Below are positions 26,796-35,392 of a DNA stretch of 64,000 nucleotides, one piece after another. The notes beneath the pieces are model-generated. The model was not told the origin of the DNA and did not search any database. It saw nothing but the letters and a program-made list of their open reading frames with translations. How positions within the stretch are numbered: the first letter of the stretch is position 1; every line of letters begins with the position of its first letter. The position numbers and the translations under genes were made by a program. The DNA comes from JBCBKL01 sp038521825 (GTDB taxonomy: Bacteria; Pseudomonadota; Alphaproteobacteria; Rhodobacterales; Rhodobacteraceae): contig JBCBKL010000014.1 in NCBI GenBank assembly GCA_038521825.1, positions 1 to 64,000 on the forward strand, in the 5' to 3' direction.

Positions 26796-28195
26796 CCCGA
26801 CTGTCGCTGCGCGGGCGCCTCACGCTGATTATCCTGCTGCCGCTCTTGGCCATCGCGGGCCTGATCAGCGCGCTGACATTGCGGGATGCCCAAGATCGCG
26901 CGCTTGAGCTTTTTGATCGGAGCCTCTTGTCGACCGCGCTTGCGATATCCCGCGACATTGCCGTGTCGGGCGGTGATGCGTTATCTACTCGAACGCTCGA
27001 TCAGCTTCGCGATACTTCGGGCGGGCCGGTTTTTTATCATGTCTTCGCCCCCGATGGCGTGTTTGTCACCGGCTACGCCACCCCACCGGTCCCGCCGAAA
27101 CGGGGCCAGCCATCACCAGCGCCTGAATTCTACTACGCGCAGTATCTGGGCAATGACGTGCGGGTTCTTCGGATGCAGGATGCGCTTGATGTTGAGGGTC
27201 TTGCGGGCACCTACACCTTGGCGGTTTGGCAGAATGTATCCATCAGGGATCAATTCGTGCTGGATTTCGCCAAGCGCGCATTCCTCATCACCGGGGTTCT
27301 GTTGCTGTCCGTTGCGCTGATCGTCTGGTTCGGTGTGGGTTATGGCCTGCGTCCGCTGCTGGATCTTGAGGAAGCAATCGCACGCCGCAGTCCCGAAGAC
27401 CTTGAGCCGATCCGCCGCCCTGTTCCCAGCGAGGTTCAAAGCCTTGTCGCGACGCTAAACCGTCTGCTCACGCAGGTTTCGGACGCCATCGAGGCGCGTG
27501 ACGCCTTTGTGCATCGGGCGGCCCACCAGTTGCGCAATCCGATTGCGGGTGTGGTGGCGCTTGCCGAGGCCGTGTTGTCGGCCCGCACGCGTGAGGACGC
27601 GCAGGAGCGGGCGCTTGCGCTTAAGGATGCCGCGGATCAGACGGGGCGGCTCGCGAATTCCCTTCTGCTTTTTGAGCGGGCCCGCAGCGTGGACGTTTCA
27701 CACCGGGGCGAAACGCTCGCATTAGATCCCGCGTTGGAGTCGCTTGTCGGCGAAGTGTCCCAAAGCGCGCCAGCGGAGGTTTCGATCACATTCGATGGCT
27801 CCGCGCCTAAGGCGGTTGTTTTTGCGGATGCGGTTTTGCTGTTGGAGGCAGTTCGAAATCTCGTCGACAATGCGATCCTGCATGGTGGCCCAAACTTGAA
27901 AACTGTGATGGTGCGGACCGTACTCAACGCCAATGAGGTTGCGATCGAAGTGGTTGACGATGGCAGGGGCATTTCCGAACACGACATGCCCATCGTGATG
28001 GAGCGCTTTGGCCAGGCGACGCCGGGGCAGGGCAGTGGCCTGGGCCTTTCGATTGCTGAGGCCGTCGCAAAGCAACATGGCGGCCGTCTAGAACTGTTGC
28101 GCCCCGAACCCGGATTGACGGTCCGAATGGCCTTGCCGCTCGTCAGCCCGTTGGAAAGGTCGGCATCTGTCGGATTTTCTCAAGCAGCGCAATAA
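26792..28195 (+). CDS. tctE: Sensor histidine kinase (TctE-like)
   Basis: Membrane histidine kinase of 467 residues. TM1 is at about residues 10-30 and TM2 at about 165-190, around a periplasmic sensor region of roughly 135 residues. The HAMP segment follows, then the HisKA phosphorylation site in VHRAAHQLRNPIAGV (His near residue 246). The ATPase shows the N box (VRNLVDNAILHGG), the G1 box (VVDDGRGI) and G2 (GQGSGLGLSIAEAVAKQHGG). It is coupled to tctD by an ATGA overlap. Its 3' end overlaps the convergent creatininase-family gene by 53 bases. Confidence 0.92.
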   Translation: MTRLSLRGRLTLIILLPLLAIAGLISALTLRDAQDRALELFDRSLLSTALAISRDIAVSGGDALSTRTLDQLRDTSGGPVFYHVFAPDGVFVTGYATPPVPPKRGQPSPAPEFYYAQYLGNDVRVLRMQDALDVEGLAGTYTLAVWQNVSIRDQFVLDFAKRAFLITGVLLLSVALIVWFGVGYGLRPLLDLEEAIARRSPEDLEPIRRPVPSEVQSLVATLNRLLTQVSDAIEARDAFVHRAAHQLRNPIAGVVALAEAVLSARTREDAQERALALKDAADQTGRLANSLLLFERARSVDVSHRGETLALDPALESLVGEVSQSAPAEVSITFDGSAPKAVVFADAVLLLEAVRNLVDNAILHGGPNLKTVMVRTVLNANEVAIEVVDDGRGISEHDMPIVMERFGQATPGQGSGLGLSIAEAVAKQHGGRLELLRPEPGLTVRMALPLVSPLERSASVGFSQAAQ

Positions 28196-28916
28196 AGCCC
28201 GCAACCTGGTGCAGGGCCGTTGCATGCCCCTTATCAGCCGAGGCCAGATGCGCTTCGCCTACTGTCCCTTCTGCGTTCAGATCGCTCGCGATCCATCCGT
28301 AACTGACCGGGCCGATGGGTGGAATGGGCGTGGTTTCGGCGCTCGAAACGAAATCCGCTGCTTTCGACATATCGACCGCGTCGGGCCTGAACGCGAGCAT
28401 CAGCGAGGTTTCGACATCGCCACCGTGGATGCCAAAAGACTGCTCCCGCTCTGAATAGGTGCCGTCGGGATGACCGAACGATCCCCATTGGCACTTGATT
28501 GCCAGCATGTTCGCCTGCACGCGCAGCTCTCGCGCTAGGATCGAGACGAGATCCAGATTGCCGCCGTGCGAGTTGACGATAACGATTTTTCGGATTCCGG
28601 CCCGCGCTACTGAAAGACCGATCTCGACCCAGGCGGCCAGCGCAGTCTGGGCGGTCAGCGTTACTGTCCCTGCGGCCCATAGATGTTCGTTCGATTTGCC
28701 CACCGTCTGGATTGGCAGAATTCGAGCGTCGATATCGCTGGGGCACCGGGCGCGGAGGCCATCCAGCATCCCGGCGGCGATCAAGCTGTCGGTACCAACG
28801 GGCAAGTGGGGTCCGTGCTGCTCGATCGCTGCGGTTGGCAGGATCGCGATGGTCTCCATCGGGTCGATGCCCTGAAAGTCGTAGGCCTTGAGATCGGCCC
28901 AGTTCCGCGCTGTCAT
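28143..28916 (-). CDS. Creatininase-family amidohydrolase
   Basis: Metal-dependent hydrolase of the creatinine amidohydrolase superfamily, 257 residues. The metal-binding signatures are PTAAIEQHGPHLPVGTD (about residues 28-44), VNSHGGNLDLV and FGIHGGDVETSLML. The superfamily includes creatininase, formamide hydrolases of purine/riboflavin-type pathways and MftE, so the sequence alone does not give the substrate. It is the last gene of the nine-gene operon starting at 36394 and overlaps the oxygenase gene by 4 bases. It likely hydrolyses a C-N bond late in the pathway; this is inference. Confidence 0.88.
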   Translation of the reverse strand: MTARNWADLKAYDFQGIDPMETIAILPTAAIEQHGPHLPVGTDSLIAAGMLDGLRARCPSDIDARILPIQTVGKSNEHLWAAGTVTLTAQTALAAWVEIGLSVARAGIRKIVIVNSHGGNLDLVSILARELRVQANMLAIKCQWGSFGHPDGTYSEREQSFGIHGGDVETSLMLAFRPDAVDMSKAADFVSSAETTPIPPIGPVSYGWIASDLNAEGTVGEAHLASADKGHATALHQVAGFIALLEKIRQMPTFPTG

Positions 28917-29833
28917 GACACCTCTTTCGGTGCATAAGTGGCATCAAGCCGCGACTGCAGGTATTCAGCCGCCCTGATCGGCGAATATCTCGGTGTACCG
29001 GTGCCCGGCAGCGCGGCGACGATGGTGTCAGGGTTTGCTTCGATGAACATGGCGATTGAATACCGCTCTCGCTTCGGCGGCAAAACCCTGTGCGGTGTCG
29101 AGATATAGGTATCGTTTGTCCACCGCATCATGCAATCACCGATGTTGACGACATAGGCGTCTTCGAGGTGTGGGACATCAATCCAGTCTTCGCCGCGTGG
29201 CCTGACCTGCAAACCCGGCTCTCCGTCCGTCATGAGAAGGGTGCAGGCGCCGTAATCGGTATGCGCTCCGGCTCCGATCACATCACCGCGGCCGTCGTGC
29301 GCGGGGTAATAGAGAATGCGCAAAGCCGCCAGTGGTTCGTCAAACAGGCGCTCGAAATAGTCCTCGGGTAGGCCGAGATCGGTTGCGAATGCCTGATGCA
29401 GAGCGATGCCGAGTTTGAGCGCGGCGTCATAATAAGAAAGAACTGTATCCCGAAATCCTGGGAGATCGGGCCATTGGTTCACGCCGCGAAAGGGCTCGCC
29501 TGCGATGACGCGCGGATCTTCTGAAGGCAGGTCATAGCCAGCGTTAAAGCTTTCTTTGCGGTCGACCTCCGGGCGGGTTTCGTCAAGCGACTCCAGCCCC
29601 TCTCGCGCCCATCCTCGAAAATGCGGGGTGTTCTGGATGTCGATTTTTGCCTTTTCGCTATCCGGCAAGGCGAAGAATGCCTTGGCTTGGGTAAACATCG
29701 CTTCGCGCAGCGATAGTGCCACCGCGGGCTTGGAAAGAAGAAAGAACCCGTGATCCCGACAGGCGGCGCCGACCTTGGCCGAAAAGCTGGCCGGATCGGT
29801 TTCGTATTCCGTCCAGTCGAGGATTGGGATCAC
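28913..29833 (-). CDS. 2-oxoglutarate/Fe(II)-dependent oxygenase, isopenicillin N synthase-like
   Basis: Soluble non-haem iron oxygenase of 306 residues. The N-terminal DIOX_N region opens MIPILDWTEYETDPASF. The C-terminal jelly-roll holds the iron triad HTDYGA (His, Asp) and STPHRV (second His), and the co-substrate Arg/Ser pair in RERYSIAMF. All catalytic residues are present, so it should be active, hydroxylating or demethylating a small molecule. The start is GTG at 29833, overlapping the previous stop. The family includes plant-type hydroxylases and bacterial catabolic oxygenases; its place in an operon with an amidohydrolase points to a catabolic role. Confidence 0.9.
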   Translation of the reverse strand: MIPILDWTEYETDPASFSAKVGAACRDHGFFLLSKPAVALSLREAMFTQAKAFFALPDSEKAKIDIQNTPHFRGWAREGLESLDETRPEVDRKESFNAGYDLPSEDPRVIAGEPFRGVNQWPDLPGFRDTVLSYYDAALKLGIALHQAFATDLGLPEDYFERLFDEPLAALRILYYPAHDGRGDVIGAGAHTDYGACTLLMTDGEPGLQVRPRGEDWIDVPHLEDAYVVNIGDCMMRWTNDTYISTPHRVLPPKRERYSIAMFIEANPDTIVAALPGTGTPRYSPIRAAEYLQSRLDATYAPKEVS

Positions 29834-30459
29834 GTTCGCACCGCCTGCATCTGCGGTCGTACCCGCCCGACAAAACGATCCATCTTCCGGCTTACCTTTT
29901 CCAGATGGGCGGCGCGGGTCGCGTGGGTTGAACTGTCCATCAGGTAGTGGGCGGCAAAGACGGTTTTGCAGTTCGGCGCGCAGACTGCACGGACACCGCG
30001 CAGCAGGGTTCTTTTGCCCGGGGAACCGATCATCTGCGTCAGCATCCAGCTGGCCCCGCAGGTGGTAAATACGCCCAGCCGCTTGATATGGGTCATGCCC
30101 GGCCGGATGTTCGTGTTGATCGCGTCAGGCATCAGAAAGGCGACATCGGGCAACAGAACCCGGTCCAGCCACCCTTTCAGCATGGCAGGCAAGCCATACC
30201 ACCACGTCGGATAAATAAAGATCAGGGTGTCACACCAACGTACATTGTCGACATCCGATTTCACCGGCTCCTGATTGCACGACGTGTCGAGGTAACAGTC
30301 CAGCTCATTGGCGCAAAGCACCGGCGCAAACCCATTCTCATAGAGGTCGGTGACCCTGTATTCGGCCCCGGCCGCCGAGAGTTTGGCGATGACTGTATCC
30401 CGCACGGCTGCGGTAAAGCTTCCCTGTTTCGGATGGCAGTAAACGATCAGGGCACGCAT
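29830..30459 (-). CDS. NAD(P)H:quinone oxidoreductase, flavodoxin-like fold (first of two)
   Basis: FMN/FAD-binding oxidoreductase of the Flavodoxin_2 (NQO/KefF/MdaB) family, 209 residues, soluble. Family features are RALIVYCHPKQGSF at the phosphate-binding N-terminus, IYPTWWYGLPAMLKGWLDRV near the isoalloxazine and a GVFTTCGA turn. It follows a paralogue (30460-31038) with its start directly abutting that stop. It probably reduces a quinone, imine or flavin partner in the operon's pathway; the exact reaction is unknown. Confidence 0.87.
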   Translation of the reverse strand: MRALIVYCHPKQGSFTAAVRDTVIAKLSAAGAEYRVTDLYENGFAPVLCANELDCYLDTSCNQEPVKSDVDNVRWCDTLIFIYPTWWYGLPAMLKGWLDRVLLPDVAFLMPDAINTNIRPGMTHIKRLGVFTTCGASWMLTQMIGSPGKRTLLRGVRAVCAPNCKTVFAAHYLMDSSTHATRAAHLEKVSRKMDRFVGRVRPQMQAVRT

Positions 30460-31038
30460 CTAAAAGACCTCCATCTCAGTTTCAACCTGCTTCAGAAAAC
30501 GCCCCCGCCGGGCCTCATCGGCCCGGTTCATGTCATAGAGCGCAAGATACCGCATCTTGTCGGGACGACACACATGCCAAACCGCCCGAGTGACCGATCG
30601 GCGCGGCGGATCGCCTGCCATGACGGCCCGCATTCTCGTACCCCCGTAGGTCGTGACCGCAGCGAGGCGTTTAATGTGGGTGAGGGCAGGCATCACCTTG
30701 CCACCCTCGAGATTGAACGACACCCCAGGCAGAAAAACCCGGTCGAGAAACCCCTTGAGGATGGCGGGATAGCCAAAGTTCCAGACCGGAAAGACAAGCA
30801 CCAGCGCCTGCGCCGCCCGTAGCCGTTCGACATAAGGCGCGACCGGTGCCTCGTTCGCACCCATGTCGTGATAGGCCCGGCGTTCCTTGATGCTGAGAAT
30901 CGGATTGAACCCTTCGGCATTAAGATCGCAATCGTCCACCTCCCACCCGCGCGCGGTCAGCGTTTCCACGACGCGGCGATGCAGCGCCGCCGAAAAACTT
31001 TCCGGACATGGATGGGCAAAAAGGACGAGTGCGCGCAT
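30460..31038 (-). CDS. NAD(P)H oxidoreductase, flavodoxin-like fold (second of two)
   Basis: Paralogue of the neighbouring protein, 192 residues, Flavodoxin_2 family. It shows RALVLFAHPCPESFSAAL at the N-terminus, VFPVWNFGYPAILKGFLDRV and AAVTTYGG, each matching the equivalent segment of the neighbour. The two differ clearly along their length, so this is an old duplication; they may act on different intermediates or form a heterodimer. It begins 2 bases after the FAD-linked oxidase stop. Confidence 0.87.
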   Translation of the reverse strand: MRALVLFAHPCPESFSAALHRRVVETLTARGWEVDDCDLNAEGFNPILSIKERRAYHDMGANEAPVAPYVERLRAAQALVLVFPVWNFGYPAILKGFLDRVFLPGVSFNLEGGKVMPALTHIKRLAAVTTYGGTRMRAVMAGDPPRRSVTRAVWHVCRPDKMRYLALYDMNRADEARRGRFLKQVETEMEVF

Positions 31039-31040
31039 GG

Positions 31041-32441
31041 CTATCCGGCTTTCTGCAGCTTGGGATAGCGGTACATCGCCTGAAAATCCCAGTTTGGATC
31101 ATCCCAGGCGATCATCTTGCCCGGATTGAGCAATCCCTTGGGATCGGCGTCGTGCTTAAAGGCAAGCTGCCGGTCATCGACGGTTTGCCGCCCGCCTTCT
31201 TCCAGCGTGTAGCGATGCGGGTTGAAGACCAGCGCGCCGGCTTCCTCGTGGATGCTAATGATCTCGTCCAGGCGCGCCTCGCTTGTGAACTTCACAAGGC
31301 TCAGCCCCGCATACATCACCTTGCCACCTTCCCGCATGACTTCGAGATGCTGCAGGACCTCGGGCGAGAATTCGTCGCGCATCCTTTTGATCAGCTTTAG
31401 ATGATCGGGAAAACCATAGCGGACCTGAAGATAGGTGATTGACGGATCGACCTTGAGCGCCCGAAGGGTCGTGTGGTTCCAGCCATATTCGAAAACCGGC
31501 CCCGGCCCACGTTCCCAATCGTGGCCGTCGCTGCGATAGATCAGCCGAGCATTGGGGCGGCGGCCGAGGAAGGTGAGAAACCCGTCCATCGAATGGGGGG
31601 CCACCATCAAGGCGATGAGGTTCGTCTTGTCATCGACATGAGGGGCGACGCGCTGAAAATAGGCATGCGCGGTTGGGGCTTCGAACACGGTGGCGAGCTT
31701 GATGAGTATCCCGTCCTCGTTTGCCAGCTCTTCGGCAAAGCGCGCGGCATCCATAAAGTCATCACATGCCACGAACATCTGGGTCCAGTCATAGGCGGGT
31801 GCCAGCGGCATCTCGACCTCGGTGATGATCCCGTTTGTGCCATAGGCATGGCTGACGCGGGCCAGTTCCTCGCCCCTGAACTCGAGCACGCGCGGTTCTT
31901 CTTCCATCGTGACCACGCGCAGGCGGATGATGTTGCCGAGGTCGCGCAAGCTGCCCCATGTGCAGGATCCGACACCGCCCGACCCGCCCGCGATGAAGCC
32001 GCCGATCGAGGCCGTCGCCCATGTGCTGCTGAACATCCGGATTTCCTGGCCCGAGTGCTCTTTGCAGGCGGCATCCAGATCTTTGAGGATGCAGCCCGGC
32101 TCAACAATGACGCGGCCGGGGTGGATTTCCTTGACCGCCGTCATGTGCCGCAGATGCATTACGCACCCACCCGCCAGCGGCATGGCCTGCCCATAATTGC
32201 CGGTCCCTGCGCCACGTGTGGTCACCGGCACGTTGCGGGCGTAGCAGGTTCTGAGGATTTCAATGATCTCTGCCTCCGAGCGGGGACTGACCACGAAATC
32301 GGCAACGACATGATCCAAGCGTGATTTCAGCACTGGCGAATACCAGAAGAAATCGCGGCTCTTGGCTTTGATGCTGGCTGGGTTTTCGTCGAGGTCGAGA
32401 TGGGCAAGCGCGGTTTTGGCGCCTTCAAGGTCCGGTGTCAT
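31041..32441 (-). CDS. FAD-linked oxidase (PCMH/GlcD-like)
   Basis: Flavoprotein of 466 residues with an FAD_binding_4 (PCMH-type) domain: PVTTRGAGTGNYGQAMPLAG and SSTWATASIGGFIAGGSGGV flank the flavin. The C-terminal part resembles the FAD-oxidase C domain of glycolate/lactate oxidases and ends in LLNPGKMIAWDDP, the usual LNPGK motif. It likely oxidises an alcohol, hydroxyacid or amine in the cytoplasm. It overlaps the amidohydrolase gene by 4 bases (ATGA). No signal peptide is seen. Confidence 0.88.
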   Translation of the reverse strand: MTPDLEGAKTALAHLDLDENPASIKAKSRDFFWYSPVLKSRLDHVVADFVVSPRSEAEIIEILRTCYARNVPVTTRGAGTGNYGQAMPLAGGCVMHLRHMTAVKEIHPGRVIVEPGCILKDLDAACKEHSGQEIRMFSSTWATASIGGFIAGGSGGVGSCTWGSLRDLGNIIRLRVVTMEEEPRVLEFRGEELARVSHAYGTNGIITEVEMPLAPAYDWTQMFVACDDFMDAARFAEELANEDGILIKLATVFEAPTAHAYFQRVAPHVDDKTNLIALMVAPHSMDGFLTFLGRRPNARLIYRSDGHDWERGPGPVFEYGWNHTTLRALKVDPSITYLQVRYGFPDHLKLIKRMRDEFSPEVLQHLEVMREGGKVMYAGLSLVKFTSEARLDEIISIHEEAGALVFNPHRYTLEEGGRQTVDDRQLAFKHDADPKGLLNPGKMIAWDDPNWDFQAMYRYPKLQKAG

Positions 32442-33703
32442 GTCACCCTCATCAGATCGTCAAGTTCGGAATAGTCGGGAAGTGTCGTGTCGATAGCCAA
32501 GCCGTCCCGCAGCACAATCCGGTCAGATTGTGGACGGGCATAGAGCTCAGTCCAGCTTCGCGCCTTGCAGATCACCAGATCGGCGGGGGCGCCGATGGCA
32601 AGCGACGCCGGAGCGAAGCCGCAGGTCGCGGCGGGTGTCGCGGAAAAGGCCAGCGGCCAGTCCGCGCGGGAATGATCGAGGTGCCCGATCCGCGTAGTCT
32701 GTCGCATCACCTCAAGCATATCCATGTCCCCATAGGCATAGAAAGGGTCGCGGGTGTTATCGCTGGCAAAGCTGACCGGGATTTCCCGTGCTGCCATCTC
32801 GTGCACCAGCGTGATGCCGCGCCCGCGCGGTGTACATCCTGGGTGGCGGTCCTGCAGATAGAGGTTGCACATCGGCAGGCTGACAACATGGATCCCGGCC
32901 CTGGCGACCAGATCGAGCGTATCAAGCGCCCGCGCTTCGTCCTGCGTGGAGAGCGAACAGCAATGACCGACTACCACGGGCGCGTCAAAGCCAGTCTCAA
33001 GCACCGTCTCTGCGATTAGGCGCAGGGTCTCAACGTTTGCATCCATCGTTTCATCGACGTGGAAATCGGTATGCAATCCGCGCTTCTCTGCCATACGGAA
33101 GAACCCGCGCAAGCGGTTGGGTAAGTCGGGCAGCGGATACGTCACCATTCCGAGAACGCCGCCATATCCCGCCACCAGATCGGCCGTGTGGACGAAATCT
33201 CCCTCCTCCGAGAACCTCTCGCACCCGATCAGGCAGACCGCCTGCATGTCGATCCGCCCGCGCCAGTCTTCGCGTAGTTCCGCCCAAAGGGGCCAGCTGA
33301 TGCCATCCTGCGGCGGGATGCTGTCGAGATGGGTGCGGATGGCGCGTGTTCCGTGCGCATAGGCGCAGCGCAAGGAGAATTCGATGCGCGTCCGTACGTC
33401 TTCCGCCGTCCAATGCGCGGCTCGGTCAGCAGCGACCGTTTCCAGTGCGCCTGTGAAGGTCCCGTCGGGGTTCGGCGCGCGGTCCCAGATATGGCCCTTA
33501 TCGAGATGCGTGTGCATGTCGACAAAGGCAGGCAGCGCCATCGCCCCCCCCATATCGACAACCTGCCCGGCCTGATCCGAGAACCGGCCGTCTTCGATAT
33601 GCAGGGTGACATCGGCCAAAACGGCATCCTGACCGACAAAGCAGCCCGGTATCTTCAGATTTTGCAGGGTGATGTGGCCACTGGGCAGAACGTCAAAGCC
33701 CAT
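32438..33703 (-). CDS. Amidohydrolase, cytosine deaminase-like
   Basis: Zinc/iron-dependent amidohydrolase of 421 residues. The HxH metal motif is in FVDMHTHLDKGHIWDR (about residues 60-75). The catalytic Glu region is DFHVDETMDANVETL, a metal His is in VVGHCCSLSTQ and the terminal Asp in SFASDNTRDPFYAYGDMDM. The last motif is characteristic of the cytosine deaminase (CodA) branch, which also contains isoguanine, triazine and other N-heterocycle deaminases. Directly downstream of an ABC importer, it is the likely first catabolic step on an imported amino-heterocycle. The substrate is not determined. Confidence 0.9.
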   Translation of the reverse strand: MGFDVLPSGHITLQNLKIPGCFVGQDAVLADVTLHIEDGRFSDQAGQVVDMGGAMALPAFVDMHTHLDKGHIWDRAPNPDGTFTGALETVAADRAAHWTAEDVRTRIEFSLRCAYAHGTRAIRTHLDSIPPQDGISWPLWAELREDWRGRIDMQAVCLIGCERFSEEGDFVHTADLVAGYGGVLGMVTYPLPDLPNRLRGFFRMAEKRGLHTDFHVDETMDANVETLRLIAETVLETGFDAPVVVGHCCSLSTQDEARALDTLDLVARAGIHVVSLPMCNLYLQDRHPGCTPRGRGITLVHEMAAREIPVSFASDNTRDPFYAYGDMDMLEVMRQTTRIGHLDHSRADWPLAFSATPAATCGFAPASLAIGAPADLVICKARSWTELYARPQSDRIVLRDGLAIDTTLPDYSELDDLMRVT

Positions 33704-34554
33704 TAACCCTCCCGTTTGAGCGCGCTTTCATGCCATTTGCGCAGCAGCATATGGCTGAGAAAACTCAATCCCGCAAAGATCACCACGCCTGTTGCTGCGA
33801 TCAGGATCAGCGCGGCGAACATGCGGGGGATGTTTAGGCGGTACCCGGCCTCAAGGATCCGGAAGGCTAGACCTGATTCAAGGCCACCGGTGCCCGCCAC
33901 GTATTCCGCCACGACTGCGCCGATCAGGCTGAGCCCACCTGCAATCCGCAAGCCGCCAAGGAAATACGGCAGGGCAGAGGGCAATTGCAAATACCGCAGC
34001 TTTTGCCAGCGGGTCGCCCCGTATATCCGAAAGAGATCGCGCAGATTGTGGTCGGCCGAATTTAGCCCAAGCGTCGTGTTCGAAAGCACCGGAAAGAAGG
34101 CCACCAGCCACGCGCACAGTAAAAGCCCAGCGAGCCGACTGTCGACATAGATGAATATCAATGGCGCGATGGCCACGATCGGGGTCACCTGCAGGATCAC
34201 AGCATAGGGATAAAAGCTCATCTCGATCCAGCGCGACTGGGTAAAGAGCACGGCGAGACCAACGCCGCCCAGAACCGCAACCGCCAATGCCATCAGGGTG
34301 ATTTGCAGCGTTACCAGCAGCGCATTGAACAGGATCGCCCAATCCTTGATCAGCGTCTCCAGCACTAGAAATGGCGATGGCAGGATGTAATGCGGGATCT
34401 CGTTCCAGACGACGATGCGATCCCAGATCAAGACACCCAACCCCAGAACCAGCACGGGTAGCGTCCATTTGCCGACCTGCTCGAACCGGGCCCTTCGCTG
34501 GCGTGTGCGTTCATCCGCATCGATTGCAGCGGGCGCTGTCTCGGCGATGCTCAT
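33703..34554 (-). CDS. NitT/TauT-type ABC transporter permease
   Basis: Inner-membrane permease of 283 residues with about six helices; the binding-protein-dependent transport EAA loop reads SADHNLRDLFRIYGATRWQK (about residues 174-193). The N-terminal 20 residues are hydrophilic and charged. It overlaps the ATPase stop by 4 bases and its own stop shares one base with the amidohydrolase start. With the ATPase and NMT1-type binding protein it forms an importer of the nitrate/taurine/pyrimidine class. Confidence 0.9.
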   Translation of the reverse strand: MSIAETAPAAIDADERTRQRRARFEQVGKWTLPVLVLGLGVLIWDRIVVWNEIPHYILPSPFLVLETLIKDWAILFNALLVTLQITLMALAVAVLGGVGLAVLFTQSRWIEMSFYPYAVILQVTPIVAIAPLIFIYVDSRLAGLLLCAWLVAFFPVLSNTTLGLNSADHNLRDLFRIYGATRWQKLRYLQLPSALPYFLGGLRIAGGLSLIGAVVAEYVAGTGGLESGLAFRILEAGYRLNIPRMFAALILIAATGVVIFAGLSFLSHMLLRKWHESALKREG

Positions 34555-35336
34555 GCGGCCTCCCCCATGGCTTCGTGCAGCGCATCGGTCGCTTGACGCG
34601 TGTAGGCGGCGTAATCGGCTGAGGTGCGGAATTCGTCGTCGCGCGGGTAGGGGGCATCGACCTGCAGTTCGCGCACCACCCGTCCGGGACGGGCCGCCAT
34701 CACGACGATCCGGTCGGACAGAAAAACGGACTCGAAAACCGAATGGGTCACAAAAATCACCGTGCAGCCGATCTTTTGTTTGAGCGCCAGCAGATCGTTG
34801 TTGAGCTTGAAGCGGGTGATTTCGTCGAGCGCCGCAAAGGGTTCGTCCATGAGGATCAGGCGTGGTCGTGTGACCATGGCGCGCGCGATCGATACCCGCA
34901 TCTTCATGCCGCCCGATAATTCGCGGGGATATGCGTTCTGGAATTTTTCAAGCCCAACCAGGCGTAGTGCTTCAAGCACCTCGTCTTTAACCTCTGCATA
35001 GGATTTGCCGCGCAGCCGAAATGGCAGCCAGACATTCTGCACCACCGTTGCCCAGGGCATCAAAGTGGGTTCCTGAAAGACAACGCCCAGATCCCCTGCC
35101 CGTTGACCACCCGACCAGACAATGCGCCCTGATGTCGGTCGCAGCAGCCCGGAGATCAAACGCAAAGCCGTGGACTTGCCACATCCCGAAGGCCCGAGAA
35201 GCGAGACGAAGTCACCTTGATTGATATCGAGCGACATGCCTTTGAGCGCGGTCACATCGCGCCCGAACGTCTTATCGATCCTGTCGAGCGCGAGCAGCGG
35301 CGCGCGCTGGCCGATCTCCTGATGGGTGTCTCTCAT
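34551..35336 (-). CDS. NitT/TauT-type ABC transporter ATPase
   Basis: ATPase of 261 residues with Walker A LGPSGCGKST (about residues 49-58), signature LSGGMKMRVSIARAM, Walker B LILMDEPFAALDE and switch His VTHSVFES. ATG at 35336 is chosen because AAGGGAAGCGG precedes it; an in-frame codon at 35378 would run through the intergenic hairpin. It follows the binding-protein gene after a hairpin and overlaps the permease gene by 4 bases. Confidence 0.92.
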   Translation of the reverse strand: MRDTHQEIGQRAPLLALDRIDKTFGRDVTALKGMSLDINQGDFVSLLGPSGCGKSTALRLISGLLRPTSGRIVWSGGQRAGDLGVVFQEPTLMPWATVVQNVWLPFRLRGKSYAEVKDEVLEALRLVGLEKFQNAYPRELSGGMKMRVSIARAMVTRPRLILMDEPFAALDEITRFKLNNDLLALKQKIGCTVIFVTHSVFESVFLSDRIVVMAARPGRVVRELQVDAPYPRDDEFRTSADYAAYTRQATDALHEAMGEAA

Positions 35337-35355
35337 CCGCTTCCCTTTGGAACGA

Positions 35356-35377
35356 TGCGCGGCGTTGATCCCGCGCA
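35356..35377 (-). terminator. Hairpin between the binding-protein and ATPase genes
   Basis: Perfect 7-bp stem (TGCGCGG / CCGCGCA) with an 8-base loop, 16 bases after the binding-protein stop. It has no U-tract. Position and form match the hairpins after aglE and tctC, so it probably sets relative levels of the binding protein and the rest of the operon. Confidence 0.55.
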
Positions 35378-35392
35378 CCGTCGCGTTCTGGC

